Origin: Salvelinus alpinus
Taxonomy: Eukaryota; Chordata; Actinopteri; Salmoniformes; Salmonidae
Direction of reading: 5' to 3'
DNA length: 64,000 bases
Assembly: GCF_045679555.1 (NCBI RefSeq)
Contig: NC_092115.1
Span: 32,119,596 to 32,183,595 of the forward strand
In this document: piece by piece, positions 1 through 11,706 of the stretch
Layout: every line of letters begins with the position of its first letter
Numbering within the stretch: position 1 is the stretch's first letter
Made by a program: the position numbers and the translations under genes
The notes under the pieces: generated by a model
Seen by the model: only the letters and a program-made list of their open reading frames with translations
What the model was told of the DNA's origin: nothing
Databases searched by the model: none

Positions 1-330
1 TGGATGATAGCGGGGTGAACAGGCAGTGGTTCGGGTGGTTGTTGTCCTTGATTATCTTTTTGGCCTTCCATTGACATCGGGTGCCCTGCCACATACGTCT
101 CGTGTTTGAGCCGTTGAATTGCGACTCAACTTTGTCTCTATACTGACATTTCGCTTGTTTAATTGCCTTGCGGATGGAATAACTACACTGTTTGTATTCA
201 GCCATATTTCCATGGTTAAATGTGGTGGTTCGCGCTTTCGGTTTTGCGCGAATGCCGCCATCTATCCATGGTTTCTGGTTAGGGTAGTTTTTAATAGTCA
301 CAGGGGGTACAACATCTCCTATGCACTTCC
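1..330 (-). mobile_element. LINE fragment (RSg-1-like/Rex1-L2 type), degenerate
   Basis: The stretch resembles 55215-55465 of this window (shared: catccatggtttctggttag, cacttcc, cgctttg..ttgtt-gat), which is the region before the reverse transcriptase of the LINE at 53541-55690. Reading frames are broken. It is cut off by the left edge and joined on the right to a Tc1 end fragment. Confidence 0.6.
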
Positions 331-569
331 TGGTTGAGAGAATGCCAAGAGTGTGAAAAGCTGTCAACAAGGCAAACGGTGGCTATTTGAAGAATCTCAA
401 ATATAAAATATATTTTGATTTGTTTAACAATTTTTTGTTTACTACATGATTCCGCATGTGGTATTTCACAGTTTTGATGTCTTCACTATTATTCTACAAT
501 GTAGAAAATAGTAATAATAAAGAAAAACCCTTGAATAAGTAGGTGTTATTACACTTTTGACCGGTAGTG
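330..569 (+). mobile_element. Solo 3' end of a Tc1/mariner element
   Basis: This matches the right end of the complete element at 36333-38124: the transposase tail region (gagagaatgc, gctgtc, ggtggcta), the stretch gatgtcttcactattatt and the terminal repeat. It ends at ccggtagtg followed by TA. The rest of the element is absent. Confidence 0.75.
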
Positions 570-1085
570 TATGTACCAAATATATTATATATATATACTT
601 TTAAAATGTTTTTCTGCAGTGCATGATATGTGTAGGCTGTTTATTGGCACAATCCTTATTTTAATTATTTAGAGCTTGGGCTCATATATAGGCCTATGTT
701 TATGCTCACCTTAGAAAGCGCTATCCATTTCATTGTGTTCGGCTTCAAAACAATATCCACAAAGACCATATTTTCCACTGTTTCAACCTGTTGTTGAACT
801 TCTCTCTTCAAATTGATCAACCACATCGAGGTGAGTTTTAAAAGCACATACTGTTTTGATGATAAGTGTTTGATGTGATTTTCCATTGTATTTGCATTGA
901 TGTCAGAGTGGTTAGAGGGACAATAGAGTGCTGAGTACCAAGCCATCAGCGACCTGATGGTCGTTAGTGAGTTTGGTTCTAATAACGCAGGTCCAGAGTG
1001 CATAAGAGGAGATTACCGTGTCTCAACGGTCAAGTAGTCCATACATGATGTTACAAAAGCATGTATGAGGATCTCCGCTACCAGG
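570..1085. other. Intergenic stretch with no recognisable feature
   Basis: AT-rich at the start (TA repeats near 577-600). I see no splice-bounded coding segment or repeat structure that I can name. Confidence 0.5.
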
Positions 1086-3240
1086 TCTATGAGGGATGGT
1101 CAGAGTTGGGAGATGTTACGGGGGTGAAAGAAGGCGGATTTGGTGACAGACTTGATGTGGAACTTGAAGGAAAGAGTGTGGTCCAGGATGACACCCAGGT
1201 TTCTGACCTTGGATGATGGGCAGATGGTGCAGCTGTCGATGGACATCACAAAGTCACCCACTTTCTTGAGGAGAGCCTTGGGAACCACCAGCAGTTTTAT
1301 TGCTGTTGAGTTTGAGTAGATTGGATGTCATCCAGTTTTTTATGTCCTGCAGACAGTTGATCAGAGACGGAGGAGGGAGGTGAGAGGGGTTTGGTCTGCA
1401 TGTAAACCTGGGCATCATCCGCATAGCGGTGGAAGTTGAGACCATGGCAGCGGATGATCTGGCCCAGGGGAAGCATGTATGATGATGAACAGCAGGGGTC
1501 CAAGCATGGAACCTTGAGGTACGCCTTGGTTGACAGGGGCTGGGGGAGATTTAGAGTCTCCAAAGAACACGTACTGCTTCCGGTCAGCCAGGTAGGATCG
1601 GAACTAGTTGAGTGGCGTTCCAGTGTGGTCCAGAACCTTTTCCATGTGGTTGAGGAGGATGGTGTGGCAGACAGTGTCAAAGGCAGCAGAGTGGTCACGG
1701 AGAATGAGGATATTGAAATGCCAGGAGTCAGCGGCAATGACGAGGTCATTGATGACTTTGACCAGGGAAGTCTCTGTGCTGTGCTTGGCCCGGAACCTCA
1801 ATTGGAAACGTTCATACAGATCATGATTGGTCATGTGACACTGTAGTTGGGTGGCGACTGCCCGCTCCAGGGTTTTGGAACAGGAGGTTGGAAATAGGCC
1901 GGTAGTTGTTCAGGTTATCTGGGTCCAGTCCTTGTTTCTTAGGATAGGTGTGACTGTAGCCACTTTTAGTGAAGGAGGAACAGTTTCAGTCAGTAGAGAA
2001 GAATTCACAATGTCCACCACGAGAGGGCACAGGGAAGGTAGACATGCCTTCACCAGAGATGTGGGCATGAGATCCAGTGAACAGGTGGAGACTTTAGATC
2101 TGGTGACCAACTCTGTGATGTGGGCTGCATCAACAGGAGAGAAAGCAGAGAAACAGCAGTCAGTTGGGGGGGGGGGCTGTGGGGGGGGGGGGCTGTGGGG
2201 GTAGTGTTAGCCACAACCTGGGATGGGGCAGGGTGGGAATAGCTGAAGCTGCTGGTAGATGGATTTGATTTTTAGCTGAAAAAATCCTGAATCTTATTGC
2301 AAAGCTCTAAAGAGCCAATGAGGGGGTAGGAATCCAGGGGCCTGAATAGTATGTTAACGTCAAGAAAAGTTTTCTGGGATTGCAGTAGTAGACTGATTTG
2401 GCCTGGGAGAGAGCGTCCTTATAGTCCTTGACATGCTCCTTGTAGGCCTCTGAGTGGACTGTGAGATCAGATTTGAAATAGAGCCTTTGTCAACTCTAAT
2501 TGTTGTCGACCAGTGGACTTCAAAGAACGCAGCTTAGGGGTAAACCAGGGAGCAGATAAGGAGAAGGAGGCAGTCTGAATTTTCAGAGGGGCAACAGAGT
2601 CAAGGCTGGAGGAGAAGAATGTGTCATAGTGAGACACCAGCTCCTCGGCTGAGGAAAGAAGAGGATCAGGGTTGTGTGTTTGAAGCTTGTTTTTTCTAGG
2701 ACTGATGTGCTGACAGACTAAAGGGGTCGGCCACAATACACGGATGGCAAGATGGTCGGAGATGGAAAGATCTAGGCTACGCAGTTTGTTGGGGGCAAAG
2801 CCTGTCGAGCACCAGAGGTCCAGAACATGGCCTTTGTCATGTGTGGGACACTGTACATGGTGTGTGATGTTGAAACAGTCCAGGACCTCTGAGAGCTCTG
2901 AGACGAAATGAGGTGGGGTTGTTTTGGGTAGTAGAGGAGGAGGTATGGTGCAAAGAGCTAGCCACTTTACCAAAAGGCATCTTAGGCATCTTAGATTTAC
3001 ACCAGGGTGTTCATTTCTGCATTTGTTGGGGAGGCAAGCGCTGTCCCAGAACCAGTGAATGTTGTAGTACAGTTCGCTGTATTTTTTTGTGAGCATCTAT
3101 AGCAGTAGGCACCCCGACGCACAATCCCCAGGTCGCTGTGCATCCGTAGGGAAAACGGGCTTTAAACCGGACAGACTGAAAACGGTAGAGTTCGGCAGGG
3201 AAGTACCTCATCTGTGTCATGACAGAATCCTGATCCAGGC
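1086..3240 (-). mobile_element. Degenerate CR1/L2-clade LINE
   Basis: On the minus strand, broken frames cover the end of an endonuclease domain (LDLSISDHLAIRV near 2740-2780), a linker, and a reverse transcriptase (FRAKHSTETSLVKVINDL and ILILRDHSAAFDTV near 1680-1790; YADDAQVYMQ near 1390-1420 in another frame; NLGVILDHTLSFKFH near 1170-1220). YADD is the polymerase active-site motif. Several frameshifts separate the parts, so it is a pseudogene. A poly-G tract (2168-2200) interrupts it. The 5' limit near 3240 is uncertain. Confidence 0.8.
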
Positions 3241-3309
3241 TTGGGGCATTTTGTAAAAAACAGACAGTTTGTAAAAAGCAATCCCAACGCTCAGCAAGAA
3301 ACAAAACTC

Positions 3310-3700
3310 GACGATTCTTGTCACGGATGGGCTATTGAAGCAGACAACCACACCGGGTTCAACTCCTATCAACCAAAAACAGTGGCTCCAGTGGGCACGC
3401 GATCACCAACACTGGACAATTAAGGAATGGAAAAACATTTTCTAGAACATGACAGAGAGTTCAGTTTACTTGAGCGGCCTACGAAGTCCCCAGACCTCAA
3501 ACCAATAGAGCATCTTTGGGATGAGATGGAATGGGCTGCTAGCACCATGAATGTACCGTCAGCATAGACCAACATCCCTGTGGAATGTTTCCAACCCCTT
3601 GCAGAATGTCCTGAAGAATTCAGGCTGTTCTGAAGGCAAAGCGGGGTCCGACCAGGTACTAGATGGGTGTACCTAATATACTGTCCGGTGAGTGTATATA
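3310..3700 (+). mobile_element. Tc1-like transposase C-terminal relic
   Basis: The plus strand reads FLEHDREFSLLERPTKSP and DLKPIEHLWDEMEWAAS with breaks, the last part of a Tc1-type transposase including the DLxPIEHLWDE motif that carries the catalytic Glu. It ends in ggtgtacctaatatactgtccggtgagtgta, a Tc1-type terminal repeat. The 5' half is missing. Confidence 0.7.
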
Positions 3701-4480
3701 AAACACAGGAAATTATGTTTTTGACTGCACTGGGCCTTTAATAACTCAGAAATAAGGTGTCCTGAATGACCATAATTAGACTGAAAACAAATAACAAACG
3801 AATCATGGTTCGGGTGGCAGTACAGAAGGGCTCCTCATGGAGACACCCTCTCACATGTTCTCACAGGCCGAGAACCCAGGAGACTTGAAGTTCCACCCCA
3901 TAGCACCCAAATAAATACACTTCCCCGCTGTCACAGGTGCAGCTTATCACCTGTGATCAGAGATAGAGTGAAGTGAGAGAGAGGGAACAAAGAGAGAACA
4001 AAATGATAGATAGTACAACAAAATGACATCACATACCTTCATTCGAACAACTAATTAAGAATAACGGATCAGGGTGCAATTATGATAGTATGCATATAAC
4101 TGTAAATTGATTAAATATGGATTATAACACTGTCCAGTATATCAAAGGATAAACACAAACACATCCATAGTTTCACTTTCTAATACTTAGCCCTCCCATC
4201 TAGAAAGAGATGGCAGGCACCCACCCAGTGAAGGCCTCCTTACACAGTGGCACAGAGGGTTTATGATCTGACTGCAGAGCTGAATATTGCAGGTTCAATC
4301 CCGCATATTCTTAACCCATGTTTCTTTAGAGAGAAAAAAAAACTGTGAAATTGAGGCTCAGATCAAATCTACTGAAAGAGAAGATGTCTTTATTTTGTCC
4401 AGATTTATAAATCCAGTCTGAAATAAAGAATTCAGACTAACTGTTAAAAATAACACATTGTGTAAAAATGTGTAACAGCC
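3700..4480. other. Intergenic stretch; possible SINE-head remnant at 4245-4310
   Basis: No gene is visible. Around 4248-4308 a tggcacagagg (A-box-like) and ggttcaatccc (B-box-like) pair lies at about the spacing of a tRNA-derived SINE promoter; this is a weak call. The rest is featureless. Confidence 0.35.
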
Positions 4481-5160
4481 TGACTACACCGCTCGCGTCG
4501 CATGCGTGAGCATTGCAAAATAAATGTAGAAATCTATATTATTCAATTATTGCACCCACACTGCTCGCGTGCGCCAACGAGCGTCTGTGTTGCCAAGGGC
4601 TAAAATAGAAGTCAGTTCTATTTGTGACGCAGATTGCACTGCAAATCCTGCCTCTCCCATCTCCTCATTGGTTTATAGAAGCAGGTACCCACGTGCCATC
4701 TCCTCATTGGTTATACCCACGTGGGTGACTGAAAGACGAACGAGGTCAGTGGCGGTAATGCACCTAATTTATGAAAGTTGCCAATCGCAAGTCCAGAGAA
4801 GAAAAAGCCTGGAAGGAGGAGAGATGACTAGAAACGATTCGGTTGACCGTTTTTTGTGTGGATTAATTGGCGGAGTAGAGGACCTTGTGCATTTCAGGTA
4901 AATTAACAACTCAATGTTTGTATCCCAGGACAAACTAGCTAGCAACAGCAAGCTAGCTAAATAGGACAAACTAGCTAGCAAGTGCAAGCTAGCTAGCTAA
5001 ATTGCCATAAATGTTTAATGCTTTTCGACCTGTCCCCAAATTAATATAATTGGTTCAGAGTTTGTTTTTATATTCTAATCTGCGTGTCGTGATCGCGCTT
5101 GGTGTGGGGGGACAAAATACATTTATGCACGATGGCGCACGATGCTTTTTCATGCTAAGA
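4480..5160 (+). repeat. Salmonid interspersed repeat with promoter-like head
   Basis: I recognise this block (gtcagtggcggtaatgcacc, gaaacgattcggttgaccg, ctagctagcaa repeats, tgtcgtgatcgcg) as a widespread salmonid repeat, from memory and without a search. Near 4660-4735 it carries two ctcattggtt boxes (inverted CCAAT) and two CACGTG E-boxes. Near 4895 there is a splice-donor-like ttcag/gtaaat. It may be a mobile element end or a repeat-borne promoter with a first exon. Confidence 0.5.
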
Positions 5161-5199
5161 ATGTTGTGCTAATATTAGGCACAACTTAAATATAACATT

Positions 5200-6110
5200 T
5201 TCTAAATGTTTTTTTAAATGTTCTGAGGACCTCCAGGACAAGGTAAAATGTATATTGCGTGAACATCAATAAAATATTATGTTAAACCTAAAACACATAT
5301 GAACGTCATAAAACTGACTTACTTGGAAATTGTGTAACATTGTGCATTGTTGTGGGAATGTTCTATGCAACCTATGTGAATATCACACAAATATTCTTAC
5401 AGCATCCCAAACTACTCCCATTACTTCATCAAATGTCCTGGGAACCTTTAAAGAACTTAGACCAGGTGTTCTGCCAACATTCTTAGAACATTATAGGAAT
5501 GTCCTCTGCAACCAAACGTAAACACTGCATGAATGTCATCAAAACCAAGCATATTTTGTGTTTTGGGAACCTCTCTCTTGTAATGTACCCACACTGATCC
5601 CACAGCCTAATTAAATGTTCTGGGATTCGTTAAAGAACTAAAGAACATTCTTGCAACATCAAAGGAATGTTTTGTGCACCCTGATACAAACATTATCTGA
5701 ATGTCAGCACAACTGGATAGTCTTAGTGTTTTGCGAACATGTCTCCTGTTTATATCCCCATAATGTTCCCACAACCTAAAGAAACACTCTGGGAACCTTT
5801 ATAGAACAGAAGAAATGTGTTCTGGGAACGTTCTTGTAACATCAGGTGAATGTTTTTTTGCACCCTAAAAGAAACATTGTACAATCAACACAAAAATTGT
5901 GTTTTTTGCAGATGATTCTACAATGTTTCTAATAGTGTGTTCTAAGAACATTAGGCAAATGCTTTATACAAACTTTCTATACTCATCAGCACGGATGGAC
6001 AGTTTTTGTGTTATGAGAATATGGATCGCGACCTAAGGAATGTTCTGGGAACTTTCACAGAACTAATTTTGGTTTGCTGGGTACACACTCAGTCAAATAT
6101 TATCATCATT
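5200..6110. repeat. Degenerate tandem repeat (about 170-180 bp period)
   Basis: Recurrent phrases such as aaatgt(c/t)ctggga, cattcttgcaacatc, gtgttttg(g/c)gaac and cccacaacctaa reappear with offsets of about 182, 169 and 254 bp (anchors near 5431, 5613, 5782 and 6037). Units are diverged and contain no ORF. This looks like an old satellite-like array or the internal repeats of a MITE. Confidence 0.6.
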
Positions 6111-8585
6111 TCCTATAATAGGCTTCCGTGTGGAAGAGTCTACGATCCTGTTCTATCTACACTTGCTCGCTCTCTCTCTCTCCTCGTCTCATGTTTTTCT
6201 CTATCTGTCTCTGTTTCTCTGTCTCTGTACCTCCTGTCTGTCTCTATTTTAGAGGGTTAAGCTTTAGTCACAGTATCCTTGAAGCAGCAAAATACAATTG
6301 AAATGAATAAAAGATACTTGATAAAAGCTATGCATTAGCGGAACATTAAATAACACAAAGACACAACATTAACTTCACATAAATCAGCATTATTCTTAGG
6401 TTACAAGGCAGAGAAACAGGCTGGGTATGATTCAATAAGGTTATTGTTACTTAATACCGTTTAACCTTAATCATTGAGACTGAGCGTGGGAGCTGCGGGT
6501 TTTGTCCAGACCATGCATTTTTCTTTTGTTCAATCAGATAAAAACAAGGCTTACAAATACATTGCAATACCCACAATACATATACATTCACCACAACAGA
6601 AATGTGACCAACTGAAATATCCATGTGTTTTACTGTTTGTGTTAACTATCAATTATTTTCATTCAAAGATGCCTACATTTTTGGTTGTATAAATATAGCA
6701 TACACCACATGAAGAATGCAGTGGTGTAGCAGGAGCGTGATGGCAGGGATGGAATGACGCAGAGAGCCACATTCAGATGTTCTTTATCTTTTTGCTGCAG
6801 AGTGAAATGTAGAGGAATGTAAGCTGTGCATTTACAGGGGCCCTGAGGAAATATAATACTCCTTCTGCTTGTGTCTGTACTAATGTAATTATGCATAGTT
6901 CCCGCTTTGGCTAAAGTTTGCTATCCCTCACTAACAAACATTTGTCCGCAAGAACGCCTTTTTCATCCTAATATGACCGTTTCTTTGTGTTTTTCTTCCA
7001 GCAAGACCGTAGTGAAATGGTCAAATCATTTAAAAAAAATGTTGGCATAGACAGAATGTTCATTTTCATTTATATCACGTTTAGGATGCACACACACACA
7101 CCATAAAGGGTCTGTGATCTGAGTTTGAATGAAGCATCTTGTTTGATGTCTTTTGAAGATGGACATGAAATAATGTCCAAATCACCAGCGGGAACAACAT
7201 CAAACGGACCCAAATGAAAACACCATGTCTGTTCGGACTCTGGCTTATTATGCCTTCATTTGCGACCGGGCCCTGTGGAAACTAAGCTCCAGGATTGTCC
7301 GATTATAGATTAAAGATGGGTTGATTAGTAAAGTTCTTTCATCTCTACCAAACTTCGACAACTTCTCATTTGCTTCACGAATAGTGTGTCATCACTGATA
7401 TATAGTCTAATCCAAGGTAATACGCGGTGGGAAAGCTGGGACGATTGATGGCTAGGAGCGTGAATGGTGACATCATTGAGGGTCCTTGTTCTTTCGTCAA
7501 TGGCATGTGACTGTGTCCCAATAGAAAATGGAGCCGCTCCCTACCCCTCCCCCTCGTGCATAAGTGTATATTACAGCATTACCCATGCTCCCCTCAAAAG
7601 CCTTCCTCCCACTCAACATGGGGGAAAAACATGATCACCAGTATATTGGTTGATATTACCAAGCACTTGTCTTGAAGGTGATAAGGTGAGAAAGCTAATT
7701 TATCAGACAGATTACTTAGAGATAATGAACCAATATATATGCAACAAAAAAACAACCCCTAAAGCCTTGCGAGAGAAGGGAGGCACAGATTTTCCATTCA
7801 TCATTATTTTGCCTGAGCTAGGAACACACAGATAGATGGGGGATTCAGACACAAAAATGACACCGTCACGTCTTGTACCCGGTTGTGTTGTTGTTGGTGT
7901 CAGAAAGGGGGATTTGATTGTGTGCCACTCGGATTTAACGGTTTACGATAAAGCTGCCTCTACAGACAAGATATGGTCCAAATGAACTGCGTGTCCGAGA
8001 GAGCCTGACTGTACTACTGTATGCATGGATCCTGGTCATCAGCTTTGGATTTCATCTGATTTATAAGCAAACGTGAAGCCAAGTTTCCATATAATATTTA
8101 ACAGACCTGTTCAATGTCTCCCGGCCCCGGGCCTGTTGGATCTGGATGGCTCTATGTAAACGCAGAGGCTGACATTCAAACACCGCGGCAGGGAGCCATG
8201 GTGGACTTAGCAGCTCAACTCTGCTCTGCCTTGGCCTCGGGCCCCGCTTCGCTCTCCCTCCAAAGTCTGACAGAGAATTGGCATCTCACGTGGCCTAATG
8301 AAGTGTATGTCACAGTTAAATGCTGAACTGAGCAGACGTACGTCGTCTACTAACAACAACTGGGTGGCCAGTTTGAACCAGGACCTACCTGCTTGCTGCA
8401 AGACCTTACTAGGCAATAATATTTGAATGAAAGTTATTGAGCAGGATAAATGTGATGACTCTCCCTTTGCCATTTCTCTCCATGGCTGCAGGTCTAAACA
8501 GAAGCTTACAGTTATCATCATCATGAGCCATGTCTGGACTTGAAAGAAAGAATAGTCAGACATTTGCAAACAAGAAAAAGTCTCA
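6110..8585. other. Intergenic sequence beyond the adgrl2 3' end
   Basis: A CT-rich run (6165-6250) and ordinary AT-rich sequence. The ORFs present (for example 8114-8326) have no family resemblance and no coding signature. No RNA gene was recognised. Confidence 0.45.
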
Positions 8586-9788
8586 CATTTATTTGATATC
8601 AAACAAGAGTTGAATTTTTATATAAGCTGACAATGGGATCTTACAAAATAAATGATATGAACCTAAACAGTGCTGAAACAAGTCACACTTCCCAACCATT
8701 TTACTTTTTCAAATTTTCAATAACTGTTAATAAATTAATTAGTGTCAAAGGCTGAAATATGCTTGTAAAACTTGAAATATCGCGTTGACACATCTTTTTG
8801 AAACCTGACAATTTCTTTCAAGTAAAATAAATTACACAACGACCAAATTCACGCCAAATCTGTGCTTGGCATGGTGTTAACACAAAATATTACTGGCAAA
8901 ACTCTTAATTCATGAAAGCAAAAAGCACTTCACAAGCGAAGATGTGAGTATGGTTTCTTATGGGACTTTAAAAAAATTATTTTTTTATTTGATTTTTTAT
9001 GTTCAAACATACCACAATGAGTCAAGTGAGAGGAAAAAACTGATTTGAGCAACCTGCTTTGAGAATAATCTTCTCAACATTGAAATGTTGTATAATTGGT
9101 TGCCATAACATTTTTTCATATTTATTTTTTTACACTTGTGGTACAGCAAAATATATTTTCTTTAGCTATTACTCTGACAACAGTTAAATGTGCAATAGAG
9201 AAAATATAAGGCCTGAGTCTGAATTAGTGGTTCTTTGTTTGACAGTCCTCACTATTTAGTGGAATGACTCTAGAACGTTCTAGAGTCCAGGACCCAACAG
9301 ATACTCATCCTCATTCATTCTGGAATCCCCTCCAGGAACACTTCACCAGCGTTCCAAAAGTTCTAAACCCGGAGTTCTAAACCATGTTTTTTTTCTTCTT
9401 CAATATAATACAAATGCAGGCTGGACAGGAATGGCGCCAGACAGACTTCTCTCTGACACTTGTAGTGGTCTGTGCATTTACCTCTCTGTAGTCCCACAGC
9501 AGAGCAGAGCAGTTCAAGTCCACAGACAGACAGACGGTTTCAGAGGATATTTGTGTGTGTGACCGAGTTTATGTGTGAAAAAGTAATCCATCTCCTTCCT
9601 CCCTACCACCCACAAACATTTCACTTCCTGCTCTGACGGGTCATTAGGAGTGCAGAGATGGAGGACTGGGAGGACCGATGAGGGCTGGCAATAGTCTTGA
9701 CATCAACCAAAGCCCACACACATACATATGTTCAAACCTGTGCAAAAACACCAGAGAAGTGCTTCTCCTCCTTCCTCCATCCATCTGC
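8586..9788 (-). other. Probable adgrl2 3'UTR with several candidate poly(A) signals
   Basis: The AT-rich sequence after the TGA contains AATAAA-type hexamers on the gene strand: near 9121-9126, near 8986-8992, and near 8588-8593. No ORF of note is present. The true end cannot be set from sequence alone, so the left boundary is a guess at the last clear hexamer. Confidence 0.5.
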
Positions 9789-10711
9789 TCAGAGGCTGGT
9801 AATGAGCTGCATCTGTCCGTCCCGGGGGCCCTCTCCCTCGGGTACACAGTCCTCAGCGCTGGGGGGTACGATGCACCCATTGCTGGTGCCCCGGTTTATG
9901 TGGTAGTAGGACAGTGGCTGGGGCCCGTCGCCCAGCTCAGGCATGCTTTTATGGTACAGGTCCTCCCCCTCGCTCCTGGGGGAAGGTGACAGGTTATCAT
10001 CTTCATCGGGGGGGTAGGGTGAGGCTGAGGGAGAGTCTCTCAAGTTGGGCATGCTGGTGTACAGGGAGTCCCTGTTGTTGTTGGGTGAATGGGAATCCCC
10101 GTCCCCTGTTGCCCCCACTGTCTCTGAGCCGTGGCACCCAGGGCCCTCCACAGCCCTCCTGGGGGCCTTGTGGGCGCTGTAGAGCAGGGAGTGAGTCCTC
10201 TGGGGCAGGAGTGGGGACTCTAACGCCTCCTTATGGTGGGGATGCAGCAGCAACTCTAGGGTGGGGTGACCTCCATCTACTACCCCGACTATACTACCTC
10301 TCTGGGGGGACGAAGCCTCAGCGTGGTCCACCACTATGGCATCATCTTCGCTGCCGCTTCCACCCCCACAACCCCTATCCCTGTCCACAGTCACCCTGGT
10401 CTGGAGAGGGGCCTGGTTCCTGTCCCTGCTATCCCTATGGGGGTTGTGGCCCTTGGGGGCCCCGCGGGGCCTCAGGTTGTTGTGCACCAGCTCAGAGATG
10501 ATCATCTTCTCGAAGGCGGCGTCATCCAGGCTGAGGCCCCCCAGGTCCCCCGGGCCATGGACCACGCCCCCAACCACGCCCACAATGTCCTCATAGTCGT
10601 CTTCCTGGTTGTCTTCCTGGTCACGCAGGGAGTAGCTGTTGTTAAAATTTCCGTTGAGGGGTAGGGTGTCCATGGCACTGATGTCCCTGCTGTGGGTCAG
10701 AGAATGCTGCC
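9789..10711 (-). CDS. adgrl2: adgrl2 terminal exon: distal cytoplasmic tail with PDZ ligand
   Basis: The 923-bp exon (307 codons including TGA) opens [20 protein letters not shown] and continues with [57 protein letters not shown] and YHKSMPELG. It ends in QMQLITSL, a C-terminal ligand of the kind bound by Shank-family PDZ domains (usual form LVTSL). After NSYSL there is an acidic then Gly/Val-rich stretch ([17 protein letters not shown]) longer than the human counterpart, and a second Gly-rich run before SEDDA. The acceptor is CGTTGCAG, phase 1. Confidence 0.96.
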
Positions 10712-10923
10712 CTGCAACGAGAAGCAAGATACCTGGATTAGATATCACTGTTTTAAAGTTAAGAATCAATATCAAATCAATAATACAATACAATACAGTT
10801 TGATACTGCTCAGGACACCTCACTGTTAAGTGTTTGCAACCTTTGCTATCTGGATATTTTACATTGATTTAAATAATAATAATTTCTATGTTCATAAAAT
10901 ATACAATTAAAGAGGTTCAAGTA

Positions 10924-11704
10924 CAGTGAGTTCCAAAAGTATTGGGACAGTGACATTATTTATTGTTTTGTCTCTGTACTCCAGAACACTTGAATTTAAA
11001 ATGATACAATGACTATGAGGTTAAGGTGCAGACTGTCAGCTGTAATTGAAGGGTATTTTCATTCATTTCAGGTGAACCGTTTAGAAACTACAGCACTTTT
11101 TGTACATAGTCTCCCCATTTTAGGGGACCAAAAACAAATTCACTTCAAAAGTGTAGTATTTGGTCCCATATTCTTAGCACGCAATGCCTCCATCAAGCTT
11201 GTGACTCTACAAACTTGTTGGATGCATCTGCTGTTTGTTTTGCTTGTGTGTCAGATTATTTTGTGCCCAATAGAAATGAATGGTAAATAATGTATTGTCA
11301 TTTGAGTCACTTTTATTGTAAATAAGAATATAGTATGTTTCTAAACACCTCTACATTAATGTGGATGTTACCGTGATTACAGATAGTACTGAATGAATCA
11401 TGAATAATGATGAGTGAGAAAGTTACAGAGGCATAAATATCACACCCCCCCATGCTAACGTCCCCTGTTATTGTAATGGTGAGAGGTTCGCATGTCGTGG
11501 GGGTATGATATTTGTGCGTGTAACTTTCTCACCATTATTCACAATTCAAACAGAACTATCCGTAATCATGGTAGCATCCACATTAATGTAGACAACTTTA
11601 GAACAACGTTCTATTCTTATTTACAATAAAAGTGACTTCAAAATCACACAACACATTATTTACCATGCGTTATTGTCACTTACCCAATACTTTGACGCTT
11701 ACTG
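10924..11704. mobile_element. Fold-back TA-flanked MITE (Tc1/mariner-type)
   Basis: The element is 781 bp with long inverted repeats. The left end (cagtgagttccaaaagtattgg) pairs with the right end (ccaatactttgacgcttactg), and inner arms such as cactttta-ttgtaaataag and gtgagaaagttaca recur in inverse order around a centre near 11460. It is flanked by TA on both sides (10922-10923 and 11705-11706). It has no transposase. It sits in the last intron of adgrl2. Confidence 0.75.
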
Positions 11705-11706
11705 TA

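Noticed and set aside
8114..8602. ORFs on both strands near the adgrl2 3' end
   Set aside because: No family resemblance, no splice context, and overlap on opposite strands.
9678..10664. Plus-strand ORFs of 86-195 residues opposite the last adgrl2 exon
   Set aside because: Antisense shadows of a GC-rich coding exon; the minus frame matches the ADGRL2 tail.
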